The notes under the pieces: model-generated | What the model saw: the letters and a program-made list of their open reading frames with translations, nothing else | The model's database searches: none | Told to the model about the DNA's origin: nothing | DNA from: Euryarchaeota archaeon UBA346 | Lineage (GTDB): Archaea > Thermoplasmatota > E2 > DHVEG-1 | Assembly: GCA_002496355.1 (NCBI GenBank) | Contig: DAJP01000061.1 | Location: forward strand, 5,149 to 11,130 | Direction of reading: 5' to 3' | Length of the DNA: 5,982 nucleotides | In this document: positions 1 to 5,982 of the stretch, in pieces | How the letters are laid out: each line of letters begins with the position of its first letter | Numbering within the stretch: the stretch's first letter is position 1 | Program-made: the position numbers and the translations under genes

Positions 1-2963
1 CGGACTTTTTTATTGATATGCATCTGGACTTTTCGAGCGACCTCACGGAACGCAAGTTTAATTTCGTTTTCAATCTCCTCGACATCAGCAATCGCCTCCT
101 TAGACTCCGATGTATAGGGTATCTGGGTAGACGCGATATGAGTAAGAAAGATCGCAGGACCAATAGGGATTCCTGTCCCTGAAGGCTGGTCAAGGCCATA
201 CCGGCGCCAGTCAATCGATGCAATCGCAGTGGTAACCGCACAATCACCCTGCTGATACAGCAAGGGGATTCGGTTCGCGAACCGAAGAATCTTCACTGGT
301 TTATCCTTCGGCAGATTTCCACCATACACAATCCCTACCTCTACTTGAAACGGATTCCCTGAAAAAACTGATGCAGGCCGTGAGGCCGTAAAAATGAACT
401 CTGGTGAGATTTCTTGGGTTTCACTCTTCAAACTCCGACGGATAAGGGTCTCACCAATTGGGGAGAGGCATTCCGTTGGTGGTGCCATGATTTTGACTTT
501 TTTAAACGCCTGATATAAGAAGAGAAACTGTTCACGAGACATATCAGCTGGATTGAGGTTTCGATCCAGTTTCGCTTCATCGCAGACCGCATTAGCGGTC
601 CTATCACCCATGCTGCTAAAATCGTTTTTTAAAAATGATGCGAGCTTCCTTGCTTTTGTCTCCTTTGACATCTTGATTAACGTTCCGAGTTCGATGCCAT
701 ACGGGTGCGGTCGAATCTCTTCACTTTTCTTTGGTAATATATCTGCAGTCCGTTCGAAGAGATGTTCTGTGCCGTCCGCCTCTTTAAAGACAATCCGTGC
801 ATGCGGATTTACAATCGATGTGCTCTGTAGATAGTCGTAGACGAACCGTTTCCCTCGTTTGTAGTCTGCATTTAAACTGACTTCGATGCGTGTCCCTGAC
901 GGTTTGTCCCAATGCGTGATCTCCTGATGTTGGATTTCTCCGCGATTCTTGTTTGTATCAATCGCAAGTTCAACGAGAACTGCTGGTTGATTTTCTTCTA
1001 TCTTAGAGATGATCTTTGCATGTTTTCCCGTAGTCAACTGCCCGTAGAGGACGACTGCTGAGATACCGATCCCTTGTTGTCCTCTGCTCTGTCGGACTGC
1101 ATGGAACCGCGAGCCATAGAGCAGTCGAGCGAAAATATGAGGGATCTGTTGTTTGATAATGCCTGGACCATTATCTTCCACGATCACAATACACTCTTCT
1201 TCAGTGGGGTTCTTTACTTCGACATAGATGTCAGGAAGAATCCCTGATTCCTCACATGCGTCTAAACTATTATGGCAAGCAATAGGTCCTAAACCACTCA
1301 TAAAATTTTCTTCACCGGGAACAGAAATATCATACACCCATTCACCGTCATAATTGATTTTCTCGATATTTTTTACTTTTAACAAGCCGATTTGACTATG
1401 AGCTAGTTTTTCTCCAACCTCAGTTAATGATAAATATTCATTTTTCTGTAGTTTTAAAGCATGTAACACTGTGATTTGAGTTTGATTATTATAATTAATA
1501 CTATACTGAAGTTTGCTATCTTTGTTATTTTCAACAATCCCTGATAGTGGCATTTTATGGAGGTCTGATATTCCTTGTTTTATGTAGATATAAAGGATAT
1601 AACTGTCGGAAAAATTCGCCTTTTTACCCAGTAATATTCTAGTTTCTGGTTTGTTGACATCAAATGTACAATCGATTCCTATAGATGATAATAGATAAAA
1701 TAAATCCGAGCAAAGGTCCTTACTCGCAGTAGCAAGCGTTATTCGTTCAACCTGAATTTTTGTTAATGTTTCTTGTTTTTCCATGCATGAAAATATTTCT
1801 TTACTTGGGTATCCATCTCCAGCTAAATATGCCATGAGGAATTTTTCTCTGTAATTTACTGGAAAATTAAAAACAAATTTTGGTATTCTTTTTGTGTTTG
1901 CCTTGTTTCCAACTTCAAAGATCTTTTTAAGGATGAAAGCAAGTATGGTTGAATTTATTACAACATTCACAGCTGTATGATGGGCTTTAGCTATTGTTGC
2001 CTTTTGATCCCAAACCGCTTTAAAAAGATTTTTTACATAAGTTGTTAGGTCTTTTTCATGTGATCCAAATGAGAGATTTACCTTATGTCCACCAGAGATA
2101 CTGCCTTCTGCTATATAGATGCCTAAGAATTCAGCGAGGTCTTTAGTAATCGGTATTTTCGTTTTAATTTTATGTTTTCCAAACTTGAAGTCTACTGTGC
2201 AATGATCGAAAATTCTTCGATCTACAGTTATTTCTCTTAAAATGTTGAATGGGATCCTATCACATTTTCTAAAATCATTAATTCTATATTTCTTATTATA
2301 TGGAAGAATGGCTAAGAGTTGTTCTCGAATATCAAGAAAAATCTTATTAATTCCATAGATACCTATTTTTTCTGTTTCTTGTGGTGTTAATTTTAATAAC
2401 TCTTCCAATAAGTCTATTTCTAATATTAATGGTGTATCCCATTTCCCATTTGGAACAACCAGATAATCCCCTTCTTTTAACTCCGAGGTTTTCATAGGTT
2501 TAATACGACCATCTCTGAACCCAAAAATACTGTGATAGTCTGTCAGATCAGCATACCTATTTCCTTTAAGGGTAACTCTGTAAATATCGCTATTGACTTT
2601 ATGTCTAAAAAGCGTTGATATTTCTTTTAACTCTAATGTTAAATTCTCTCTATTAAAACAGAGTGTTTTTAACCCTGAGATTTTCAATCTTTCTAACTGT
2701 CCATTTTTTAGACTCTCAGGTTTGATTTCTTTCATCTTTTGATCAATGAGATCCCCTATCTTCTCAATTTTTACAACCGAATTATCTTCTATAACGATAG
2801 GCATATCTTTGGTAAGGCTGTTATCAACTCCTTCTTTCACACTGGTGATGAGCGCCCGTGTCGGGTTCCCAAAACCAAGGATATGTTTGTTCCGTTCGAA
2901 GAACTCAGCTACAGAGATTTCTTTTTGTTTTTTTGCTAATTCATAGGCGATTGCTTCAGGCAA
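1..2963 (-). CDS. top6B: DNA topoisomerase VI subunit B, intein-containing, 3' end beyond the window
   Basis: This is the ATPase subunit of type IIB topoisomerase VI, which with the A subunit passes one DNA duplex through another to relax supercoils and decatenate. The minus-strand frame is open from a TTG start to base 1 (987 codons, of which 517 are intein), so at least 470 mature residues are visible and the C-terminus is missing. Mature numbering: GHKL ATPase ~1-220 with N-box E44/N48, G1 box EDNGPGI (D80) and G2 loop GQQGIG (111-116). A helix-two-turn-helix-like region lies at ~250-310 (FLKNDFSSMGDRTANAV). The transducer domain follows, with the switch lysine K438 in TSESKEAIA. The N-terminus (PEAIAYELAKKQKEISVAEFF) fits the family. 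TTG is chosen because GGAGGG lies just upstream, an in-frame TAA closes the frame further up and no ATG or GTG intervenes. The A subunit gene is often adjacent in archaea but would lie off the left edge. Family assignment is very secure. Confidence 0.96.
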   Translation of the reverse strand, partial: MPEAIAYELAKKQKEISVAEFFERNKHILGFGNPTRALITSVKEGVDNSLTKDMPIVIEDNSVVKIEKIGDLIDQKMKEIKPESLKNGQLERLKISGLKTLCFNRENLTLELKEISTLFRHKVNSDIYRVTLKGNRYADLTDYHSIFGFRDGRIKPMKTSELKEGDYLVVPNGKWDTPLILEIDLLEELLKLTPQETEKIGIYGINKIFLDIREQLLAILPYNKKYRINDFRKCDRIPFNILREITVDRRIFDHCTVDFKFGKHKIKTKIPITKDLAEFLGIYIAEGSISGGHKVNLSFGSHEKDLTTYVKNLFKAVWDQKATIAKAHHTAVNVVINSTILAFILKKIFEVGNKANTKRIPKFVFNFPVNYREKFLMAYLAGDGYPSKEIFSCMEKQETLTKIQVERITLATASKDLCSDLFYLLSSIGIDCTFDVNKPETRILLGKKANFSDSYILYIYIKQGISDLHKMPLSGIVENNKDSKLQYSINYNNQTQITVLHALKLQKNEYLSLTEVGEKLAHSQIGLLKVKNIEKINYDGEWVYDISVPGEENFMSGLGPIACHNSLDACEESGILPDIYVEVKNPTEEECIVIVEDNGPGIIKQQIPHIFARLLYGSRFHAVRQSRGQQGIGISAVVLYGQLTTGKHAKIISKIEENQPAVLVELAIDTNKNRGEIQHQEITHWDKPSGTRIEVSLNADYKRGKRFVYDYLQSTSIVNPHARIVFKEADGTEHLFERTADILPKKSEEIRPHPYGIELGTLIKMSKETKARKLASFLKNDFSSMGDRTANAVCDEAKLDRNLNPADMSREQFLFLYQAFKKVKIMAPPTECLSPIGETLIRRSLKSETQEISPEFIFTASRPASVFSGNPFQVEVGIVYGGNLPKDKPVKILRFANRIPLLYQQGDCAVTTAIASIDWRRYGLDQPSGTGIPIGPAIFLTHIASTQIPYTSESKEAIADVEEIENEIKLAFREVARKVQMHINKKV
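269..286. repeat. 18-bp perfect palindrome inside top6B
   Basis: TTCGGTTCGCGAACCGAA equals its own reverse complement. It lies within the codons for the conserved RFANR segment of the topoisomerase VI B transducer domain, so protein constraint may account for it. No regulatory role is evident. Confidence 0.5.
1263..1274 (-). other. Intein C-terminal splice junction (HN|SL)
   Basis: The codons CAT AAT are the last two of the intein, and AGT TTA begin the C-extein (Ser-Leu of SLDAC). His-Asn then Ser is the canonical C-terminal splice junction: Asn cyclises and Ser+1 accepts the N-extein. The N-terminal junction, at 2819/2820, reads Asp-Asn|Ser-Leu. Both junctions therefore carry Asn-Ser-Leu. 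Confidence 0.94.
1269..2819 (-). mobile_element. Intein with LAGLIDADG homing endonuclease in top6B
   Basis: This is a self-splicing protein insert of 517 residues, precursor residues 49-565. Block A is SLTKDMPIVIEDN with Ser1 as the nucleophile. Block B holds T93-x-x-H96 (LTDYHSIF), followed by SELKEGDYLVVP. Endonuclease motif 1 is LAEFLGIYIAEG (228-239) and motif 2 is FLMAYLAGDG (327-336). Block F is DGEWVYDISVPGEENF (491-506). Block G ends IACHN, with penultimate H516 and terminal N517, followed by Ser as the +1 residue. All splicing residues expected of a Ser1/Ser+1 intein are present, so splicing is probably functional. Removal joins VDN to SLDACEESG and restores the family N-box. The insert is AT-rich: bases 2281-2340 are about 27% GC, against about 57% for host bases 1081-1140. 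It also favours AGA, ATA and TTA codons, which suggests horizontal acquisition. Length is typical for an endonuclease-bearing intein. Boundaries are exact to the codon by extein conservation. Confidence 0.96.
1812..2138 (-). other. LAGLIDADG (DOD) homing endonuclease core of the intein
   Basis: The span runs from the first to the second LAGLIDADG helix of the intein (intein residues 228-336); the full endonuclease domain extends to both sides. Motif 1 ends in AEG, with E238 as the acidic metal ligand. Motif 2 ends in GDG, with D335 as the second. Having both acids in place, in an open frame with no frameshift, is what an active double-strand endonuclease of this family needs. Its inferred target is the uninterrupted top6B allele around the codons for VDNSLDA. 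Activity itself is not shown by the sequence. Confidence 0.88.
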
Positions 2964-2968
2964 AATAT

Positions 2969-2974
2969 CCCTCC
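2969..2974 (-). promoter_or_regulatory. Ribosome binding site of top6B
   Basis: GGAGGG on the minus strand lies five bases before the TTG start at 2963. This strong Shine-Dalgarno match decides the start. The frame has no ATG or GTG between the upstream in-frame TAA and this TTG, and starting here gives the expected topoisomerase VI B N-terminus. Confidence 0.85.
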
Positions 2975-3017
2975 GATGGAGAGTGATGCTGCATCCGGTA
3001 TCGGTAATAGATAAGGT

Positions 3018-3027
3018 TATTATAAAA
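3018..3027 (-). promoter_or_regulatory. Candidate TATA box for top6B
   Basis: On the minus strand TTTTATAATA resembles the archaeal TATA consensus and is preceded by GCAATAA as a weak BRE-like stretch. A start of transcription about 25 bases downstream, near 2997, would leave a leader of about 34 bases carrying the ribosome binding site. A second TATA-like run, TTTTATAT at 3041-3048, is an alternative and would give a longer leader. The choice between them is an inference. Confidence 0.5.
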
Positions 3028-3082
3028 TTATTGCATGAGGATATAAAAGACCGCTATTTTTTTTGTAAAAAAACAAAAGCAA

Positions 3083-3091
3083 TATTTATAA
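3083..3091 (+). promoter_or_regulatory. Candidate TATA box for valS
   Basis: TATTTATAA is preceded by a purine-rich AAAACAAAAGCAA stretch that can serve as BRE. The predicted transcription start, about 25 bases downstream, falls near 3112. That is after the in-frame GTG at 3105 and before the ATG at 3141, which supports the ATG as the real valS start and a leader of about 29 bases. It lies in the 177-base gap shared with divergent top6B. Confidence 0.6.
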
Positions 3092-3127
3092 GGAAAAATC
3101 TACTGTGCGTTCTGAACCTGCTCCTTA

Positions 3128-3133
3128 TGAGGA
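3128..3133 (+). promoter_or_regulatory. Ribosome binding site of valS
   Basis: TGAGGA ends seven bases before the ATG at 3141, with GAGG as the Shine-Dalgarno core at an 8-base spacing. This site favours the ATG over the upstream GTG at 3105, which lacks a comparable site and would add 12 poorly family-like residues (MRSEPAPYEDTA). Confidence 0.75.
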
Positions 3134-3140
3134 CACCGCT

Positions 3141-5852
3141 ATGACAGATTATGATCAGAAAGTCTTAGAAGAAAAATGGCAGAAACAATGGCAAGAAATG
3201 AAGATTTATCATTTCGATTTTTCAAGTACAAAGAAACCATACAGTATCGATGTGCCCCCGCGGTATGCCTCTGGTCCACTGCATGCTGGTCATGCGGTGC
3301 ATTACACCCATATTGATTTTGCTGCTCGTTATAAACGGATGCAAGGCTACAACGTGTTCTTCCCGCTTTGTTTTGATGTCAATGGTATCCCGATTGAGGA
3401 GCGTGTCGAACGACAGCTCAACATCACCAGAAAGGACATCGACAGGCATGAATTTACTAAACTCTGCTCTGAGTTCGCTGAGAAGAACATTGCGACCATG
3501 ACCCACCAGTTCATCAGACTGGGGGAGAGCATGGACCCGTCTATTTACTATCAGACTGATGCGGAGTACTATCGGAGGATCACACAGATCTCCTTTATAG
3601 AATTGTTCAATAAAGGCTATATTTACAAAGGAGAATTCCCAGTGAACTGGTGCCCCCGCTGTATGACCGCGATGGCGGACGCAGAGGTCGTCTACAGCGA
3701 CCGTACCACGAAACTGAACACCATTAAGTTTTATTTCTCCAAACCACAGGATGAACAACTTTTGAAGTTCCATGGGATAGGAAAAGATACTCATGGTGTG
3801 TACATCGAGATAGCGACCACCCGACCGGAGATGCTCGCTGCTTGTCAGATTGTCGCGGTGCACCCGACCGATGAGCGGGCACCCTGGCTGGTCGGCCAGA
3901 CTGTCAGTGTCCCCACGGTCAATAAAGAAGTCAAAATCGTCGAAGACGACGCGGTTGACCCAGAATTTGGTACCGGCCTTGTCATGATCTGCACGGTCGG
4001 AGACAAGGAAGACCTCAACTGGGTGTTCAAATACAAACTCCCCTTGGAGATGAGCATCGACGAAGAAGGAAAAATGACTGCGATCACTGGTAAATACAAG
4101 GGGCTGAAGATTGAGGATGCACGCAAAACAATCATCCAGGATATGACACAAGACGGGTTGCTCCTGAAACAAGAACCGCTCGCGCAGAACGTCGGGGTCT
4201 GCTGGCGATGTAAAACCCCAGTCGAGTTCATCAACGCCAAACAATGGTTTTTGAAAACCATCCCGTTCAAACAATTAGTTCTTGATGCAAGTGACGCGAT
4301 GCACTGGTACCCCCTGTTTATGAAAATACGACTGGAGGATTGGGTCAACTCCTTGGAATGGGACTGGGTGATCAGCAGACAACGCTACTTCGCAACACCG
4401 ATTCCGCTCTGGGAATGTGAGAAATGTGAGGAAGTCGTCCTGGCACGAATCGAGGATTGCTACGTTGACCCCACCATCGACAAACCACCGGTTCCAACAT
4501 GTCCGAAATGCAAGGGTCATCTGATAGGCTGCGAGGATGTCTTTGACACCTGGATGGATTCCTCTATATCCCCATTGTTCAACACGTTCTGGTATCGTGA
4601 TGAGAAGAAATTCAAACACCTGTACCCGATGTCTGTCCGACCGCAAGCTCATGATATCATCCGCACCTGGGCGTTCTACACGATCCTTCGCTGCACGCTC
4701 CTCACCGATGAGAAACCCTTTGAGAACATCATGATGGGCGGATTCATCCTCTCCGAAGATGGCACTCCGATGCATGCGAGCCTCGGTAACGTCATCGACC
4801 CGCTCCAAGTCATCGATGAATACGGCACGGATGCGTTCCGCTGTTACGCAGCAAGCTGCGCCCTTGGGGAGGACAACCCGTTCCGGAGAAAAGACGTTGT
4901 CCGAGGCACCAAACTGCTCCGGAAACTCTGGAATGTGCAGCAGTTCATAGGCAACATCATCAAAGAAGGCAAACCACAAAAACCAAAGAAAAACCAGGAA
5001 ATAGACCAATGGATTCTTACGAAATACAGCAAACTGGTGACCAACTGCACCAAGCAGATGGATGTGTTTGAGTACTCAGCAGCCATGAAAGACATTGAAT
5101 ATTTCCTCTGGCATGAACTCGCAGATCATTACTTGGAGATGATCAAAGGATCACTCTATAATAAAGAAAACGTGGAAAGTATCCAATATACCTTGTACAC
5201 TATCGGATTGGGAGTCTTGAAGCTCTTTGCCCCGTTCTTCCCTCACATTACCGAAGAGATATACCAGGGTTCTTACAAAACCTATGAAGGCGACGTAAGC
5301 ATCCATCTCTCAGCATGGCCTGAGTCAATCCTCATCGACGAGGAAAAAGAGAAAGCTGGTGAGACCGTCAAAGAGTACATCGCGAAGATCAGAGCATGGA
5401 AAAGCGAACAAGGGATCGCGCTGAATGCACCAATACCAGCGCTTGCGACCTATGCGTCTTCAGAAATCATCAACAGACTGAAAGGAAATGGGCGTATCAT
5501 TTTCTCAACGCTGCGATTCCCCTCGACGCACGCATTCATTGTCGGAAAACCAGAGATACAAGAGACCATCACCGCAGTAGAGCCCGTGTTTTCAAAACTC
5601 GGTCCGACCTTCAAGGATGAAAGCTCCCGTATCGTCCAATGGATAAAGACTCATCAAGAGGAACTGATAACGAAGATTGAGAATGGAAAAGATGTCCTTA
5701 TCTCGGAGATCCCCGGGATAAAGACAAAAACAAAGGAAGCGTTGAACAAATCTGGATACCTGCAGATGAAACGTGAGGTAGGTGTAAAAGGTAAAAAAGG
5801 AAGCACCATCATATCATTTGATGGATATTATGTGGAACTTGAGAGGAAATAA
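3141..5852 (+). CDS. valS: Valyl-tRNA synthetase, archaeal type
   Basis: This cytoplasmic class Ia enzyme charges tRNA(Val) with valine using ATP and hydrolyses mischarged Thr-tRNA(Val) in its CP1 domain. The 903 residues are full length for an archaeal ValRS. The HIGH motif is HAGH (48-51), after PPRYASGPL. A Cys pair at C171/C174 (NWCPRC) and another at C354/C357 (CWRC) flank the editing domain, which starts with ATTRPEM (225-231) and contains VDPEFGTG and CTVGDKEDLNW, typical of ValRS rather than IleRS. C426, C429, C454 and C457 form a second probable zinc knuckle. DTWMDSSISPL and RPQAHDIIRTWAFYTILR are strong archaeal ValRS signatures. The KMSKS position reads PMHASLGN (543-550), lacking both lysines. 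The anticodon-binding helical domain begins near DQWILTKY (622). The bacterial C-terminal coiled coil is absent, as expected. GTG at 3105 is a less likely start. IleRS was considered and rejected on the editing-domain motifs. Confidence 0.95.
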   Translation: MTDYDQKVLEEKWQKQWQEMKIYHFDFSSTKKPYSIDVPPRYASGPLHAGHAVHYTHIDFAARYKRMQGYNVFFPLCFDVNGIPIEERVERQLNITRKDIDRHEFTKLCSEFAEKNIATMTHQFIRLGESMDPSIYYQTDAEYYRRITQISFIELFNKGYIYKGEFPVNWCPRCMTAMADAEVVYSDRTTKLNTIKFYFSKPQDEQLLKFHGIGKDTHGVYIEIATTRPEMLAACQIVAVHPTDERAPWLVGQTVSVPTVNKEVKIVEDDAVDPEFGTGLVMICTVGDKEDLNWVFKYKLPLEMSIDEEGKMTAITGKYKGLKIEDARKTIIQDMTQDGLLLKQEPLAQNVGVCWRCKTPVEFINAKQWFLKTIPFKQLVLDASDAMHWYPLFMKIRLEDWVNSLEWDWVISRQRYFATPIPLWECEKCEEVVLARIEDCYVDPTIDKPPVPTCPKCKGHLIGCEDVFDTWMDSSISPLFNTFWYRDEKKFKHLYPMSVRPQAHDIIRTWAFYTILRCTLLTDEKPFENIMMGGFILSEDGTPMHASLGNVIDPLQVIDEYGTDAFRCYAASCALGEDNPFRRKDVVRGTKLLRKLWNVQQFIGNIIKEGKPQKPKKNQEIDQWILTKYSKLVTNCTKQMDVFEYSAAMKDIEYFLWHELADHYLEMIKGSLYNKENVESIQYTLYTIGLGVLKLFAPFFPHITEEIYQGSYKTYEGDVSIHLSAWPESILIDEEKEKAGETVKEYIAKIRAWKSEQGIALNAPIPALATYASSEIINRLKGNGRIIFSTLRFPSTHAFIVGKPEIQETITAVEPVFSKLGPTFKDESSRIVQWIKTHQEELITKIENGKDVLISEIPGIKTKTKEALNKSGYLQMKREVGVKGKKGSTIISFDGYYVELERK
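5841..5846 (+). promoter_or_regulatory. Ribosome binding site of the downstream miniprotein, inside the valS end
   Basis: GAGAGG lies within the last codons of valS and ends eight bases before the ATG at 5855. This arrangement allows ribosomes finishing valS to reinitiate on the small gene, which suggests translational coupling. Confidence 0.6.
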
Positions 5853-5854
5853 AT

Positions 5855-5962
5855 ATGAGGATAACAAGAAAGATTTTACGAAGCTGGATGATCAAAGTCA
5901 TTGCGATTCTCATCGTTCTTGGAATGATCTTAACAGGATTTGTTGTTATCTTTTGGAAATAA
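5855..5962 (+). CDS. Small single-pass membrane protein, 35 aa, unrecognised
   Basis: The product is not recognised. It is 35 residues long. The N-terminus is basic (MRITRKILRSWMIK), followed by one hydrophobic segment of about 20-23 residues (VIAILIVLGMILTGFVVIFW, residues 15-34) and a single C-terminal Lys. By the positive-inside rule the N-terminus should be cytoplasmic. It has no cysteines and no signal-peptide cleavage site that I can see. The ATG lies two bases after the valS stop with a good GAGAGG site, so it is probably co-transcribed and coupled to valS. Its size and shape would also fit a small subunit or accessory peptide of a membrane complex, but no family motif supports a choice. 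Reality as a gene rests on the ribosome binding site, the tight spacing and the coherent transmembrane profile. Confidence 0.6.
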   Translation: MRITRKILRSWMIKVIAILIVLGMILTGFVVIFWK

Positions 5963-5972
5963 CTCAACGTCT

Positions 5973-5978
5973 AAGAGG
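5973..5978 (+). promoter_or_regulatory. Possible ribosome binding site of a gene starting past the right edge
   Basis: AAGAGG follows the miniprotein stop by ten bases, and the window ends four bases later. The local string GAGGACAC is identical to that preceding valS (3129-3136), where the start codon follows after four more bases. A next gene in the same operon is plausible but unseen. Confidence 0.35.
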
Positions 5979-5982
5979 ACAC

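Larger units (their letters stand above)
2964..3140. promoter_or_regulatory. Divergent intergenic region between top6B and valS
   Basis: This 177-base gap contains leftward and rightward promoter candidates and both leaders. It is AT-rich, with a T8 run and an A7 run around a central GT (3056-3072), which may ease melting or simply reflect promoter composition. I see no RNA gene, operator repeat or riboswitch-like structure here. Confidence 0.6.

Noticed and set aside
553..834. Plus-strand frame opposite top6B (93 codons)
   Set aside because: The minus strand here encodes conserved topoisomerase VI B sequence; the plus frame is incidental.
1380..1500. Possible helix-turn-helix in the intein tail (LHALKLQKNEYLSLTEVGEKL)
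   Set aside because: It looks helical, but such segments before block F occur in endonuclease-bearing inteins and there is no specific motif to support a separate DNA-binding domain.
1269..2819. Group I intron, insertion sequence or fused unrelated domain instead of an intein
   Set aside because: The frame is open throughout in phase with both flanks, the ends carry exact splicing blocks (Ser1, TxxH, HN|S), and there is no transposase, terminal inverted repeat or intron structure visible.
2739..2946. Two overlapping 66-codon plus-strand frames over the top6B start and intein start
   Set aside because: They overlap each other and the conserved N-extein and intein block A on the other strand, with no domain or promoter support.
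3056..3072. T8-GT-A7 stretch as a terminator or operator
   Set aside because: Both flanking genes read away from this gap, so there is no transcript to terminate here. AT tracts are ordinary in archaeal promoter regions.
3105..3140. GTG start giving a 915-residue ValRS
   Set aside because: The GTG probably lies upstream of the transcription start predicted from the TATA box at 3083-3091. The ATG at 3141 has its own GAGG site at good spacing.
3222..4274. Long open frame antisense to valS (350 codons)
   Set aside because: It lies fully opposite a strongly conserved ValRS frame, has no plausible domain and no supporting upstream site. It is a shadow of valS codon bias.
4275..5009. Second long antisense frame opposite valS (244 codons)
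   Set aside because: Same reasoning: the sense frame is ValRS with clear motifs, and the antisense translation shows no family features.

Overview
This window looks archaeal, most likely from the Euryarchaeota or a related uncultivated lineage. It carries the B subunit of DNA topoisomerase VI, an archaeal-type valyl-tRNA synthetase, TATA-like promoter boxes and GGAGG/GAGG-type ribosome binding sites. The lineage cannot be fixed more closely from the sequence alone.

Layout. Bases 1-2963 (minus strand) hold the 5' part of top6B, which runs off the left edge. Its reading frame is interrupted by a 517-codon in-frame intein (1269-2819). The intein has canonical splicing blocks and a two-motif LAGLIDADG homing endonuclease. 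It sits inside the N-box of the GHKL ATP-binding fold, directly after the expected Mg-binding Asn and before Ser-Leu-Asp-Ala. It is visibly more AT-rich than the host gene. Bases 2964-3140 are a divergent promoter region, with candidate TATA boxes and a ribosome binding site for each gene. Bases 3141-5852 (plus strand) encode a complete 903-residue valyl-tRNA synthetase whose KMSKS loop reads PMHAS. A 35-residue single-pass membrane miniprotein (5855-5962) follows two bases after the valS stop, with its ribosome binding site inside the end of valS. The window ends on a possible ribosome binding site for a further gene.

How it fits together. The two large genes are core information-processing genes read away from each other: topoisomerase VI for DNA supercoil and decatenation control, ValRS for translation. 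No functional link between them is evident. The most notable element is the intein. Until it splices out, the topoisomerase ATP site is split, so splicing gates enzyme activity. The endonuclease retains both acidic catalytic positions and could still be mobile. Second in interest are the lysine-free KMSKS-equivalent loop of ValRS and the unrecognised membrane miniprotein coupled to it.
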